A stretch of 64,000 nt of DNA. Source: Legionella lansingensis (lineage in GTDB: Bacteria > Pseudomonadota > Gammaproteobacteria > Legionellales > Legionellaceae). The stretch spans positions 2,353,001-2,417,000 of the forward strand of contig NZ_LT906451.1 in assembly GCF_900187355.1 (NCBI RefSeq), read 5' to 3'. Both the position numbers and the translations under genes were made by a program. The notes under the pieces were generated by a model that saw only the letters and a list, made by a program, of their open reading frames with translations, was not told the DNA's origin and ran no database searches. Shown here one piece after another: positions 35,826 to 44,966 of this stretch; position 1 is the stretch's first letter, and every line of letters begins with the position of its first letter.

Positions 35826-36206
35826 CTATTCATCCTTTTTTTCTTTTTTAGATTTTTTATGAGCTAGTTCTTTATATTTTTCCTCAAGTTGCTGTAATTC
35901 ATTATCTGAGAGATTTTCCAAATCGATAATTGAATTATCACCCTTTTTCAATGATTTTATTATTTCATCGAGTTTTATTTGCGTAGATTCGGAATCTCGA
36001 TTTTGTGTATTTTGTATTAAAAATACAATTAAAAAAGTAATTATAGTGGTACCCGTATTAACAATAAGTTGCCAAGTATGGGAAAAATTAAAAAAAGGCC
36101 CACTGATAAGCCAAATAATAATTATAAAGCAAGCCAGCGAAAATGTACCACCATGGCCTGCTATCCTTGATACTTTTTTAGCAAAAAAGTGAAAGAATTT
36201 ATCCAT
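35826..36206 (-). CDS. Low-affinity iron permease family protein
   Basis: This protein of about 126 residues has two membrane helices (about 20-38 and 46-64) and the family string FLIVFLIQNTQNRD, followed by a charged coiled tail ending in KKSKKEKKDE. It matches the short bacterial proteins assigned to the low-affinity iron permease (FET4-like) family, though transport has not been shown for these small forms. ATG at 36206 is preferred over the TTG at 36215. A decayed paralogue lies at 36723-36860. Confidence 0.8.
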   Translation of the reverse strand: MDKFFHFFAKKVSRIAGHGGTFSLACFIIIIWLISGPFFNFSHTWQLIVNTGTTIITFLIVFLIQNTQNRDSESTQIKLDEIIKSLKKGDNSIIDLENLSDNELQQLEEKYKELAHKKSKKEKKDE

Positions 36207-36290
36207 AATTTTCAATGATATCCATTATATGATAACCTTTAAATGATTTTACCTATAATTTTCATACTTCCTTTATTTGTATTTGTAATT

Positions 36291-36486
36291 TTAAGCGTCT
36301 CGTATTAGGGTTGGTAGTTGAGCACCTAAATGAACTGCAACATCAGGAATAATTTGGTCCCGCAGCGCATGCAATACAGCTCTAAGTACTGTGTATGCCT
36401 CATCTTCATTTTTAAAATGACCAATTTCTTTAAGGTTTTTTTACCCATATTTGGGATTTATGGACTTCCTGACCAAAAATGTTCAT
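36291..36486 (-). pseudogene. Decayed DUF2267 copy
   Basis: Translation of the minus strand gives a start MNIFGQEVHKSQIW, then in the next frame KEIGHFKNEDEAYTVLRAV and HALRDQIIPDVAVHLGAQLP, clearly parallel to the intact DUF2267 gene at 36970. The frame breaks at a run of seven A (about 36434-36440 on the complement), and the C-terminal half is missing. Confidence 0.8.
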
Positions 36487-36722
36487 ATATCCTTCTTTGT
36501 TACTCCCTTTCTTTAAAGATAGAATAAGTTTCTTTAAATGCTACAATAATCAAAAAAAATTAACTTATTTAATTAGTCTTTAAAAATGAGTTCTCCTCAA
36601 ATGCCCAAGCAATTGTTTATAACGACTGAGTATCAACAAGATCATAAGCGAATATTAAATCCTCCATTGTTTTTTATAAATGCTTCAACTAAGTAATAAA
36701 ATTACTCTAATTTTTCTTCCTT

Positions 36723-36860
36723 TCACAAACTTTTTATAAAAATTTCAATTTCTTTTACTTCTTCTACACTTAGGTCAGAAAGATCGATCATTTTATTCTG
36801 TGCATCATGATCAGCGAACGTAGCCCCGGTTGCCGCTAAAGCCGTCAACCAAGTTACACT
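36723..36860 (-). pseudogene. C-terminal remnant of a second iron-permease-like gene
   Basis: The only open piece reads DHDAQNKMIDLSDLSVEEV on the minus strand and ends at TGA. It parallels the tail of the intact permease gene (NSIIDLENLSDNELQQLEE). No N-terminal half or start is visible. Together with the DUF2267 remnant it marks an old duplication of a two-gene unit. Confidence 0.55.
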
Positions 36861-36969
36861 TGCTGAAAGAAGTCACGAGAAACTCATAGGTAATTATTGG
36901 GATTTTATATACAAGCGAGTACGCTCTCTTTATTTTTGGAGTGATTTTTAACAGTTATAAAAGTTTCTT

Positions 36970-37389
36970 TTAGGAAACTAAAAGAGCATCCTTTAAACGC
37001 TCTGGCAAAGACCCCATTACTTTGTCAGCCAAATCTTTTTCAATTTTACTTATAATAAATTGAATACAATTTCTGACAGATTCTTTTAAATTTACATCTA
37101 AATTAGTCATATCTTTTCTAATAGGTTTTATAAAATCTTCAAAAGAATCTACCCGACGAATTTCACGAGAAGGATCCCAGCCATCAAAATATAATCCTTT
37201 TAAGACTAAAGGAAGTTGAGCGGCTAAATGAGCTGACACATCTACCGGTAAATGATCTCTTAATTCATGCAATACAATACGAAGTACTGAATAACTTTGT
37301 GATTCATCGCGGAGATGGCCGTACTCTTTAAATTCATTTAACCAGTTATAAGTTAGGTTTAATGAAGATTCAATTTGTGTAACATGCAT
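36970..37389 (-). CDS. DUF2267 protein
   Basis: This 139-residue soluble all-helical protein has the family strings YSVLRIVLHELRDHLPVDVSAHLAAQLP and LKGLYFDGWDPS. DUF2267 proteins are common stress-associated proteins of unknown activity in environmental bacteria. AGGAGG lies nine bases before the ATG. A CTATAACTTC box on the minus strand (37430-37421) suits a stress-type -10. Confidence 0.88.
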   Translation of the reverse strand: MHVTQIESSLNLTYNWLNEFKEYGHLRDESQSYSVLRIVLHELRDHLPVDVSAHLAAQLPLVLKGLYFDGWDPSREIRRVDSFEDFIKPIRKDMTNLDVNLKESVRNCIQFIISKIEKDLADKVMGSLPERLKDALLVS

Positions 37390-37446
37390 ATAACCTCCTG
37401 TTAGAGCCTACCGTAATAGAGAAGTTATAGTAGTTATCGATTTTAG

Positions 37447-37602
37447 CTATTTTTTACCACCTTTATCTTCTTTGTTTACTGTTCTCCATGCTCTTTCTTC
37501 TGCCTCATCTTTAGATACGCCTTTTTTGCGATAGCTTTTTTCAATATGATGCGCTTGACGTTTTTGTTTATCTGTATAGCTTGACTTATCCCCTCTTGGC
37601 AT
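37447..37602 (-). CDS. Small basic protein, plasmid-stabilisation-like (MPRGDKSxYT family)
   Basis: This 51-residue protein begins MPRGDKSSYTDKQKRQA, a very conserved small-protein family often annotated as plasmid stabilisation protein and commonly found in stress or mobile clusters. The ATG at 37602 has AAGGAGGG upstream; the longer frame from 37659 is rejected. A GCTATAATAC -10 box lies at 37640-37628. Confidence 0.85.
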   Translation of the reverse strand: MPRGDKSSYTDKQKRQAHHIEKSYRKKGVSKDEAEERAWRTVNKEDKGGKK

Positions 37603-37627
37603 GATGGCATCCCTCCTTGTTAAACTT

Positions 37628-37640
37628 CTTGTATTATAGC
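37628..37640 (-). promoter_or_regulatory. Sigma-S-like -10 of the small basic protein gene
   Basis: The minus strand reads TGCTATAATACAA about 30 bases before the start codon at 37602. It belongs to the shared CTATA-type box set seen in this region. Confidence 0.45.
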
Positions 37641-37824
37641 ATATTGCCTGCATGGTCATTTTTAAGTATGGGCGCGTTTAAATTTGGAAATAAATATTAG
37701 AGGGTATGAATTACTCTGACTTTTCCAATCTGTCCCGTTTTTATTGTCAAAAAGTGCACAAATAAATTATTTGTAGTCTCAATCCCTACATAGAACTAAG
37801 AATAAGAAAAAAGTTTTGATATTT

Positions 37825-37835
37825 CCTATACTTTT
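37825..37835 (+). promoter_or_regulatory. Sigma-S-like -10 of the SDR gene
   Basis: CCTATACTTTT lies about 30 bases before the start at 37862 and resembles the KCTATACTTAA sigma-S consensus. Confidence 0.45.
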
Positions 37836-37861
37836 TTTATCTCTACAAATAAGGACGTTTT

Positions 37862-38728
37862 ATGTCAAAACAACCAAAACCCCCTTTCCCTAAGGAAACC
37901 ATCACTCCTCCAGGGATAGAAGAAAAAATGAAAACAAAACCACATTATCATGCTGAAGCTTATAAGCCGGCGGGGAAATTAAAAAATAAGGTTGCTTTAA
38001 TAACAGGAGGAGATTCCGGCATAGGGCGAGCAGTGGCTTTTTTATTTGCCCGCGAGGGAGCAAATTTAGCGTTGGTTTATTTGCCTGAAGAACAAACTGA
38101 TGCGAGTAAAATTAAGACAGAAATTGAGAAATTAGGGCAAGAAGTACTTCTTATTCCCGGAGATGTAAGAGAAGCAGATTTTTGCAAAGAAGCTGTGGAG
38201 AAAACTGTTCGTCAATTTAATCACATTGATATTTTAGTAAATAATGCAGCGTTCCAAAAACATCGTTCAAGTATTGAAGAAGTGTCAATTGAGCAGTGGG
38301 AGAATACGTTTGTTAGCAATATCTACAGTTATTATTACATGACAAAATTTGCTCTCCCTTATATGAAACAAGGGGGTTCAATTATTAACACCGGATCAAT
38401 TACAGGCATAGAAGGGAATAAAGAATTATTGGATTATTCTTCAACTAAAGGAGCGATACATGCATTTACCAAATCCCTGGCACAAAATTTAATTGATAAA
38501 GGTATTCGTGTGAATTGTGTAGCTCCAGGACCTGTTTGGACGCCGCTTAATCCAGCAGAAAGAAAGGATAACGGTATCAAAGAGTTTGGTGCAGATACGC
38601 CTTTAGGGAGACCTGCACAACCAGAAGAATTGGCCCCAGCCTATGTTTTTTTAGCTTCAAATGCAGACTCAAGTTATATAAGCGGTATGGTTTTGCCTGT
38701 ATTAGGAGGGAAAACCATATCAACTTAA
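37862..38728 (+). CDS. SDR family oxidoreductase (YghA/glucose-1-dehydrogenase-like)
   Basis: This 288-residue classical SDR has GGDSGIGRAVA (NADP motif), NNAAFQ, the catalytic Ser in NTGSITG and YSSTKGAI. The N-terminal extension FPKETITPPGIEEKM is typical of the YghA/YhdF group of stress-induced dehydrogenases. AAGGACG precedes the ATG. Substrate unknown. Confidence 0.92.
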   Translation: MSKQPKPPFPKETITPPGIEEKMKTKPHYHAEAYKPAGKLKNKVALITGGDSGIGRAVAFLFAREGANLALVYLPEEQTDASKIKTEIEKLGQEVLLIPGDVREADFCKEAVEKTVRQFNHIDILVNNAAFQKHRSSIEEVSIEQWENTFVSNIYSYYYMTKFALPYMKQGGSIINTGSITGIEGNKELLDYSSTKGAIHAFTKSLAQNLIDKGIRVNCVAPGPVWTPLNPAERKDNGIKEFGADTPLGRPAQPEELAPAYVFLASNADSSYISGMVLPVLGGKTIST

Positions 38729-38924
38729 TAACGACAAATATAGAAAGTTAATTACTCCTATCTTGAAATTTTGTTCTAAAAAATTGGTATATCAATCTTT
38801 AGCATTAGTTGGATGGAACGGACTGATTTTTTTCTTTAACCGAAATTTTTTTATTTGGTTATCTGGATCTCTACCTTTTTAAGTGTACGGCTTTAATTAA
38901 TGGATAAAATTTGAACATTAAAAT

Positions 38925-38936
38925 GCTATACTTAAA
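38925..38936 (+). promoter_or_regulatory. Sigma-S-type -10 of the PRC-barrel gene
   Basis: GCTATACTTAAA is an exact match to the E. coli sigma-S consensus KCTATACTTAA, 42 bases before the start codon. No clear -35 is present, as expected for this class. Confidence 0.65.
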
Positions 38937-38977
38937 CATAACGTTATTCGGAAACTTCTTAAACAAGGAGGTGTAAA

Positions 38978-39322
38978 ATGGATATCGTAAAAGCAACCAA
39001 TGTTATCGGGGTAAATGTTGAAAACGCTCAAGGAGAAAATTTAGGAGAAATTGAAGATCTCGTTCTGGATAAATTACAGGGTCATGTCGAATATGTTGTA
39101 CTTTCTTTTGGTGGCATTCTCGGAATGGGTGAGAAACTAGTGGCCATGCCTTGGTCCATTTTCACCTATGATAAAGATCGAGAATGTTTTGTTATTAATA
39201 TGAGCAAAGAGAGATTAGAGAATGCTCCACGATTTGATCGTGATAAGTGGCCTGATTTTTCAAGTCCAACTTTGACAGATTCTATTAATAACTACTATGG
39301 TACTCGAATTCATCATTCTTAA
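38978..39322 (+). CDS. PRC-barrel domain protein
   Basis: This 114-residue protein has an N-terminal PRC-barrel (about 5-80): IGVNVENAQGENLGEIEDLVLDK, then VEYVVLSFGG and the MPWSIFTYD strand. This stand-alone form is common in stress gene clusters. AAGGAGG is seven bases before the ATG. Function unknown. Confidence 0.92.
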   Translation: MDIVKATNVIGVNVENAQGENLGEIEDLVLDKLQGHVEYVVLSFGGILGMGEKLVAMPWSIFTYDKDRECFVINMSKERLENAPRFDRDKWPDFSSPTLTDSINNYYGTRIHHS

Positions 39323-39374
39323 ATTAGGAAGTGCTACATAGTGTACAAAGAGATAAAGTCAGGGAGTGTGTTAA

Positions 39375-39453
39375 GCTGCGATCCTAAAATAACCCACAGC
39401 TAAATATAAACTTGATTGTGGATATTTAGCTAGGGTTATCTGCGGGCGCAGCT
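39375..39453. repeat. Long imperfect palindrome
   Basis: Nested arms are visible: GCTGCG with CGCAGC at the outside, AACCC with GGGTT, and GCTAAATAT with ATATTTAGC around a 14-base centre. It could be the folded 3' end of the PRC-barrel message or a small mobile palindrome. No matching copy was noticed elsewhere in the window. Confidence 0.55.
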
Positions 39454-39562
39454 TAAATATTGATTTCAAAAGGTAAGAACTTAAAAAATTTATAAATTAT
39501 AAGTGGGTTATTTATTGAAAGGGAGGTTCATTATTGTAGGTAGGACATGGAAGGGAAGCTTT

Positions 39563-39646
39563 ATGAGAAAAAAGGAAAAGACCACAGATTCTAAAATAGA
39601 AAAGAATATTGCCGAAAGAGGCTCAAGAAAAGGCAAACATCGTTAA
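39563..39646 (+). CDS. Putative 27-residue basic peptide
   Basis: The ORF begins MRKKEKTTDSKIEKN and ends RKGKHR, with GGAAGGG six bases before the ATG. Eleven of 27 residues are Lys or Arg. It is reminiscent of tiny stress-cluster proteins but unverified. It sits alone in the gap between the PRC-barrel gene and polX. Confidence 0.4.
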   Translation: MRKKEKTTDSKIEKNIAERGSRKGKHR

Positions 39647-39746
39647 ATTTTGTTTTTGATGAAAACAATCAATCATCTAGCTGTATATGGATTAATTTAA
39701 TTCCATTTCCCTTCTTTGTTGCTAAGTAAATTTATAAATTTGACGA

Positions 39747-41468
39747 TTAATATCTTTTAATTAATTTTTTTAAATCACTCCAATGATAAGTATTAATTAC
39801 ATTTTCTTTCTCAAGCCAACCTCTGCGGGCTTGATATATACCAAACTGCATATAATCAAGTTCTCTAGTGCTGTGAGAATCACTAGAAATAGCAATTTTA
39901 ACACCCATTTCTTTAGCTAATTTACAATAATTATCATTAATATCTAAGCGATAAGGTTGAGCGTTTAATTCGATAATACAATTTCTATCTCTGGCTTCTT
40001 GAAAGATTTTTTCAATATTAATAGGATAAGGAGGTCGAGATTTAATTAAACGTCCTGTTGCATGTCCTAGAATATTAAAATAGGGATTGTCCATTGCTTT
40101 TAAGATACGCTCTGTTTGTTTTTCTTCAGACATTTTAAATTTTGAATGAATTGAACAAACAACAATATCCAACTCTTTTAGCACATCATTGCATATATCA
40201 AGAGATCCATCTTCTAAAATATCTACTTCAATGGATTTTAAAATTAGAAAATTATTTATTCTGGCATTTAAATTATCAATTTCTTGTATCTGTTTTAATA
40301 AACGTTTTTCATCAAGTCCATTCGTTATTACTAAGCGCTTGGAGTGATCGGTTATTGCGAGATATTCATACCCCCGTTTAATAGCCGCATACACCATGGT
40401 TTCTAAGGTTGCTTTCCCATCCGTTTCATTAGTATGAGAGTGCAAATCTCCTTTAATATCTTCTAATTTAATTAAGTGAGGTAATTTATTATGTGATGCT
40501 GCTTCAATTTCACCACGATTTTCACGTATTTCAGGTGCAATATAAGATAAATTTAAATGCCGATAAATTTCAGCTTCATGATTGCTTGCAACGCATGTAT
40601 TGCCTTTAAAAAGACCTGTTTTTGTCAGATCACACTGCTGAGAAGAGGCTCTTTTGATTAGGGCGGCAAAGTGTTCATTGCTCCCTGTATAATACAAGAG
40701 CGCTGCACCAAAACTACCTTCTTCAACTAAATATAAATTAACTTTAACTCCTGACCATATGGTTACGCTGACTCGATGTTCATTTTGTAAAAGCACATCT
40801 TTTACTTCTTTAAATTGAATAAATGTATTAATTACCAAAGAAGCATTTGGAGTAGATGCCAGTATATCAATTTGTTCTGAAATTTCTTTTTTCCTACGAA
40901 AATCACCACTACACTCCACCTGAATAATCGAAGGAATTTCTTGTAAATTTTTAATAAGCATCTCTATTATTGAATGAGCATGATATAATCGTATAAATTT
41001 TTGAGACCGTGGTTTTCTAATTTCATTTTTTAACCGCTCCTCAAACGCAGGGGTAATCCATTTTAGATGACGTAATCTCTGAGCATTAATTGCTTCTAAT
41101 AAAGATTTTTTAGTTCTTATATTTAGTTTGTTTAATTCGGCTATTCTTTTATCCCCTAGGCCATGAATATCTTTTAATTCATTAATAATTTTATTTTTAG
41201 TATTTTGATATTTTATTTTTGGAATTTCATTGGTGCTTAGAATATAGTTAATTATTGAAGCCATACTCTTGCCGACCCAGGGTAGTGTCGTAATATCAAA
41301 ATTATTTTCAAGTAGAGTAATAAGCTCTTTATCCAATTTTATAATTGTACGTGCCGCTCTACGATAAGCTCTTGCTTTATAGGGATTATCTCCGCTTTCT
41401 TCTAAAACATCAGCGAATTTATAAAGGCATTCAGCAATAAAAATATTAGATTTTTCCATGCTATTCAT
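39747..41468 (-). CDS. polX: PolX-type DNA polymerase/3'-5' exonuclease with PHP domain
   Basis: This protein of about 573 residues has N-terminal helix-hairpin-helix repeats (about 45-135), a nucleotidyltransferase palm (about 180-310) and a C-terminal PHP phosphoesterase (about 335-570). The PHP motif DLHSHTNETDGK and ITDHSKRL are intact. The palm motif reads GDFRRKKEISEQIDIL, where the family has GSxRRxxExxGDIDxL. The first metal-binding Asp is thus replaced by Gln, which should weaken polymerase activity. The start may be 41468 or the ATG nine bases later. Confidence 0.9.
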   Translation of the reverse strand: MNSMEKSNIFIAECLYKFADVLEESGDNPYKARAYRRAARTIIKLDKELITLLENNFDITTLPWVGKSMASIINYILSTNEIPKIKYQNTKNKIINELKDIHGLGDKRIAELNKLNIRTKKSLLEAINAQRLRHLKWITPAFEERLKNEIRKPRSQKFIRLYHAHSIIEMLIKNLQEIPSIIQVECSGDFRRKKEISEQIDILASTPNASLVINTFIQFKEVKDVLLQNEHRVSVTIWSGVKVNLYLVEEGSFGAALLYYTGSNEHFAALIKRASSQQCDLTKTGLFKGNTCVASNHEAEIYRHLNLSYIAPEIRENRGEIEAASHNKLPHLIKLEDIKGDLHSHTNETDGKATLETMVYAAIKRGYEYLAITDHSKRLVITNGLDEKRLLKQIQEIDNLNARINNFLILKSIEVDILEDGSLDICNDVLKELDIVVCSIHSKFKMSEEKQTERILKAMDNPYFNILGHATGRLIKSRPPYPINIEKIFQEARDRNCIIELNAQPYRLDINDNYCKLAKEMGVKIAISSDSHSTRELDYMQFGIYQARRGWLEKENVINTYHWSDLKKLIKRY

Positions 41469-41665
41469 GTGCCAAAATCCCACTTATTAATAGTATATGA
41501 GTTCCGTTATAAAATGAAAAAAATGAATCTGATTTTATCGATTATACTTTACATGGAATCTTTAAATAACATGGAAATCCTAATGGGCATGAGAATGATA
41601 TTGATTCAATATTCTTCTCACAAAATACCTCTTTACAAATCATGGGATTAAAAAAGGAGTTTAAG

Positions 41666-42127
41666 ATGAGCATTTATACTTATTTAAAAAATGATCATAA
41701 AAGTATTGAAGAATTATTAAAGAATATAGAAAAATTAGATTATGGCCACCCTGAACTTCGTGATGGGCTCTTTAATAAATTAAAAACACTAGTAATTCTT
41801 CATAGTAAAGCGGAAGAGAAAGTATTTTACTCCTCTTTGCAGCGCTTTTCTTTGACAGAAGATGAAATTAAACATGCAATGGAAGAGCATGATAAAATTG
41901 AAGAAATGCTTGGAAGACTCTCTGATAATAGTCTTGATGGAACCGCATGGGAACAACTCTTCAAAAGTATGGCCACAGCACTTAGACATCATATTAAGGA
42001 AGAAGAGAACCAGATATTTGAAGATGCTGAACAAGCGTTATCTACAGAAAGAGCTCAGGAAATGGAAATAGCTATGAGGGATGAGAAAGAGAAAATTGAA
42101 AATAACCTTCATTTAAGTCTACGATAA
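41666..42127 (+). CDS. Hemerythrin-domain protein
   Basis: This 153-residue four-helix bundle has di-iron ligands in the expected order: LKNDHKSIEELL, ILHSKAEEKVFY, MEEHDKIEEML and LRHHIKEEENQIF. Such proteins bind oxygen or protect against NO and oxidative stress. AAGGAG is nine bases before the ATG at 41666; the upstream ATG at 41642 is rejected. A TATACTTTA box lies at 41543-41551. Confidence 0.9.
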   Translation: MSIYTYLKNDHKSIEELLKNIEKLDYGHPELRDGLFNKLKTLVILHSKAEEKVFYSSLQRFSLTEDEIKHAMEEHDKIEEMLGRLSDNSLDGTAWEQLFKSMATALRHHIKEEENQIFEDAEQALSTERAQEMEIAMRDEKEKIENNLHLSLR

Positions 42128-42537
42128 TGTCTGCTGCTGAGAGATATCTTCTTCAGCAAGATTTATATGAATTTACTTTTTCTGCTCTTTTTAATGTTTA
42201 AAAATAAGTATAATAAATCGATTGTGGAAACAGCAATTCTTATAAATTTCGCATTTTTTGATTTAACTAATTTACGTTGAAGAATTTTATTTGAAAAAAT
42301 TCGCAGGAATTTCATTCCTATATAATGGATTAACAATCTATATAACATTTATTTAAGCTCCTTAGGTCATACATGCAGTATAGACGAACTGAATTAGGCT
42401 GCAACAGAAATATAAAAAATTCGGCAACGTTGCAATCATCATATTTTCTACTACTCTTTAATTTATGGAAATATACAATTGATTAAATTCAATTATATTT
42501 CCTCTAAGGAAAGCTATGATAACTTAAGGAGTTAAAC
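42128..42537. other. Intergenic region before csbD-like gene
   Basis: This is 410 bp of AT-rich sequence without a supported gene. Near its end a GCTATGATAACTTAA string (42512-42526), followed by GGAG, makes a likely CTATA-type promoter and ribosome site for the CsbD gene. Confidence 0.5.
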
Positions 42538-42744
42538 ATGAACAAAGATATATTTGAAGGAAAATGGGAAGAATTAAAAGGTCAAATGAAACAAACCTGG
42601 GGCTGGCTAACTGATGATGACTTAAAACAAATTGAAGGCAATCATCAGGAACTTTACGGAAAATTACAAAAACACTATGGTTACAACAGAGACGAAGCTG
42701 AAAAAGCTATAACTAAGTTCCGTAACCAATTTAGACAACATTAA
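42538..42744 (+). CDS. CsbD family stress protein
   Basis: This 68-residue protein has the family signature KWEELKGQMKQTWGWLTDDD and the LYGKLQKHYGYNRDEAEKAI repeat. CsbD-like proteins are abundant general-stress proteins of unknown mechanism. It has a strong TAAGGAG ribosome site and a good terminator right behind, a typical high-output single-gene unit. Confidence 0.93.
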   Translation: MNKDIFEGKWEELKGQMKQTWGWLTDDDLKQIEGNHQELYGKLQKHYGYNRDEAEKAITKFRNQFRQH

Positions 42745-42751
42745 TAACCAA

Positions 42752-42785
42752 GCAAGGCCCTACTCTAGTAGGACCTTGCATTATC
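42752..42785 (+). terminator. Terminator of the CsbD gene
   Basis: GCAAGG, CCTACT, a two-base turn, AGTAGG and CCTTGC form a nearly perfect stem at 42752-42779, followed by ATTATCTTT. Confidence 0.8.
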
Positions 42786-42869
42786 TTTAAGGTATTGGAT
42801 GAAAAGGAATTTATGTTTAAATATTAAAATTATAATAAGTCTTAACCATAAAATGACCTAAATTAAATG

Positions 42870-43364
42870 TTAATCTTCTTCTCTTAGTTGAGTATGGTAA
42901 AAGGGGATTTTAACTAATGCATATTTGGCCGCTAGGTTGAGAATTTGAGTCTTTGTACCTTTGAAGCGTTTGGTTTCAGAATAAATTACTAATTTTTTTC
43001 CTAAGTCAAATCCCCATCCAAAACAAATGGTTCCAGGTGGGATTCCATTTATAGAATCAGGGCCAGCAATTCCCGTGGTAGCTATGACTACATTGGCTTC
43101 ACTATTGTGTAGAGCGCCTTCTACCATCTCCCGTGCAACTTCTTCACTAGTCAGAGTAAATGTATCGATAGTCTTTTGTTTAACACCTAGTAATCTTTTT
43201 TTAGCGGATTCGGAATAGACGACATAGCCCGCATCCAGACATTCACCACTCCCCGCATAGTTAGCTAGTAAATGGATAATCTGACCTGCAGTGCAGGATT
43301 CAGCAGTGGTCAAAATTAAATCTTTCTCTTTAAGATAATCTAGTACTTTTTTTAACTTCTTCAT
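42870..43364 (-). CDS. pncC: CinA C-terminal domain / nicotinamide-nucleotide amidase PncC
   Basis: This 164-residue protein matches the CinA C-terminal domain: TAESCTAGQI, GYVVYSESAKKRLLGV and ATTGIAGPDSINGIPPGT. PncC deamidates NMN back to nicotinate mononucleotide in NAD recycling. It is stand-alone, with no N-terminal molybdopterin-like domain. The short C-terminal tail FYHTQLREED is lineage-specific. Confidence 0.92.
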   Translation of the reverse strand: MKKLKKVLDYLKEKDLILTTAESCTAGQIIHLLANYAGSGECLDAGYVVYSESAKKRLLGVKQKTIDTFTLTSEEVAREMVEGALHNSEANVVIATTGIAGPDSINGIPPGTICFGWGFDLGKKLVIYSETKRFKGTKTQILNLAAKYALVKIPFYHTQLREED

Positions 43365-43621
43365 GGAAAATCCTTTTACCTTATATTATTACTCTATGAG
43401 ATTTAAGATATTTAACTAAATTGTAAAATGATTATCTAAGAGAAGAAAAATAATCATGGTAAAATTTCCTAAGGAAAATGGTCCAATATTATTAGCATTA
43501 CTGTTTTCATACTGATCTTCTTAGTTTATTGCTTTTTTATTTTTACAAAGCCTAGGGCAATTATTATGTTGCTAAAAATAAGTAAAAAAAGTCTTCTATG
43601 TTCAAGATTTTAGCACGATAT

Positions 43622-43891
43622 TTATCGCTTCAGAAATTTATAGAGCAAATACACAGCACCACCAGTAATTAATAAGGAAGTTATTGGTTTTTTATGGACA
43701 AACAAAGATGTTTTTTGAGAGTACTCTTTAATTTCTGCCTCAAGTTCTTGTAATTTCTCTCTCCCTTCCTCATACATACCCAAAATAAATTTCTTACCTT
43801 CTTCTACTAGCTGTTGAATAGCTTCATTCGCTTCCGATTCCTCTACAGTGTCTTTCTTGCGTGAATGGGAGATGGATTTTATATTTTTCAT
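43622..43891 (-). CDS. DUF883/ElaB-like membrane-anchored protein
   Basis: This 89-residue protein has an amphipathic helix (EEGKKFILGMYEEGREKLQELEAEI) and one C-terminal transmembrane helix (about 69-86, SLLITGGAVYLLYKFL). This is the layout of ElaB/YqjD stress proteins that tether ribosomes to the membrane in stationary phase. GGAG precedes the ATG. Family assignment is by layout. Confidence 0.75.
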   Translation of the reverse strand: MKNIKSISHSRKKDTVEESEANEAIQQLVEEGKKFILGMYEEGREKLQELEAEIKEYSQKTSLFVHKKPITSLLITGGAVYLLYKFLKR

Positions 43892-44493
43892 ACTTAACTC
43901 CTTTCATCTCATCTAAGCAAATTTTCGCGAGCAAAATTTTGAGTTTGGAAATAGAAGGCCCCTAGTAACGGACTCATTAAGTTCTAAATTTCTATGATAT
44001 TTTATTCACGATGCCTTCTTTTGCACTGCACAATTAAAGAATAGGTGGCCCAAAAGTAACTGTCAAAGACTCCATAATATTTGAATAAATTTTGTACTAC
44101 TGTGTTACATCCATTAATAGAGATTTATGAAGGAAGGGCTAGCATAAGGGATTCTTAAGATTAAAGACGGAATTGTATTGGCATGAATCAATGCATGAAG
44201 TCTCCAAATTACATCGTATTTGGACAGGTACTGTAGCCCGAACTTGTTCTATAGCTTTTTTGGTACTTTAAACGAGAGCTTTCATACAATATTAAGAATG
44301 TTCTTAGTATTTCCCGAATATAAGTGGCCTCACGAAGGGCTAGGCATGAGGCCATTTATCTTTAAAGCCCCGGAAAATTTTTAGATTTTATCAAGCACTT
44401 AATGCTTTTCCTGATTCTCATTCTAAAATATTCCCTCTTTCACCGATAACTACCCAGCATTAACAGTCTGAGTTTTCTTTTTAGAATTAATTG
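43892..44493. other. Intergenic region with hairpin
   Basis: This is 600 bp with no gene that I can support. A hairpin at 44325-44354 (TGGCCTCA with TGAGGCCA, 14-base loop, then TTTATC) resembles a terminator, so an RNA may end here on the plus strand. Confidence 0.45.
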
Positions 44494-44646
44494 TTAAATA
44501 TGTCCTAGCAACAATAAAACAATTAAAATAATTAGCAAAAGACCTACAAGACCAGAGGGACGATACCCCCATCCTCTACTATAAGGCCAAGCAGGTAGAA
44601 CCGCCAATAGAATGATAATTAATATAAGTAACGAAATTAAACTCAC
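44494..44646 (-). CDS. DUF3309 small membrane protein (copy 1)
   Basis: This 50-residue protein has two hydrophobic stretches around the conserved PAWPYSRGWGYRPSG. The start is GTG at 44646 with AAAGGG upstream. It is paralogous to the gene at 54847 (PRWGYSRSWGYTPMG). DUF3309 proteins are widespread in stress clusters of proteobacteria; function unknown. Confidence 0.85.
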   Translation of the reverse strand: MSLISLLILIIILLAVLPAWPYSRGWGYRPSGLVGLLLIILIVLLLLGHI

Positions 44647-44711
44647 GTTAATTCCCTTTAAAGTAGTTTCTAGAAATAGAATAAGGCATAAAAATTTTAT
44701 GCCCTATAAGA

Positions 44712-44966
44712 TTAATCCTCGACTTCACACGTAATTTTTGTGCAATCGCGGCAATTTGCTGCAGCTGAGGCAAATGCATTGTTGGCTGAAGCTTTTGTTT
44801 CTGACAATTTTTTATCGGCAGCTTGCTCAGCAGCATCAGCGCTACTACTAGCATTGGTTGTACAAATCCAATTTTTGGTAAGATCTGTTCTTGATGCAGA
44901 AAAACCTGAAGCCATAGTAGCCAATAACAATCCACCAAGGACTAATTTTAGAACTCCATTCATCAT
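44712..44966 (-). CDS. Secreted small protein, unknown
   Basis: This 84-residue protein has a signal peptide (residues 1-22, GLLLATMASGFSA) and an Ala-rich mature part with four cysteines (WICTT, NCRDCTKITC). The mature part looks like a coiled or disordered segment closed by disulphides. It has an AAAGGAG ribosome site. I do not recognise a family. Confidence 0.7.
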   Translation of the reverse strand: MMNGVLKLVLGGLLLATMASGFSASRTDLTKNWICTTNASSSADAAEQAADKKLSETKASANNAFASAAANCRDCTKITCEVED

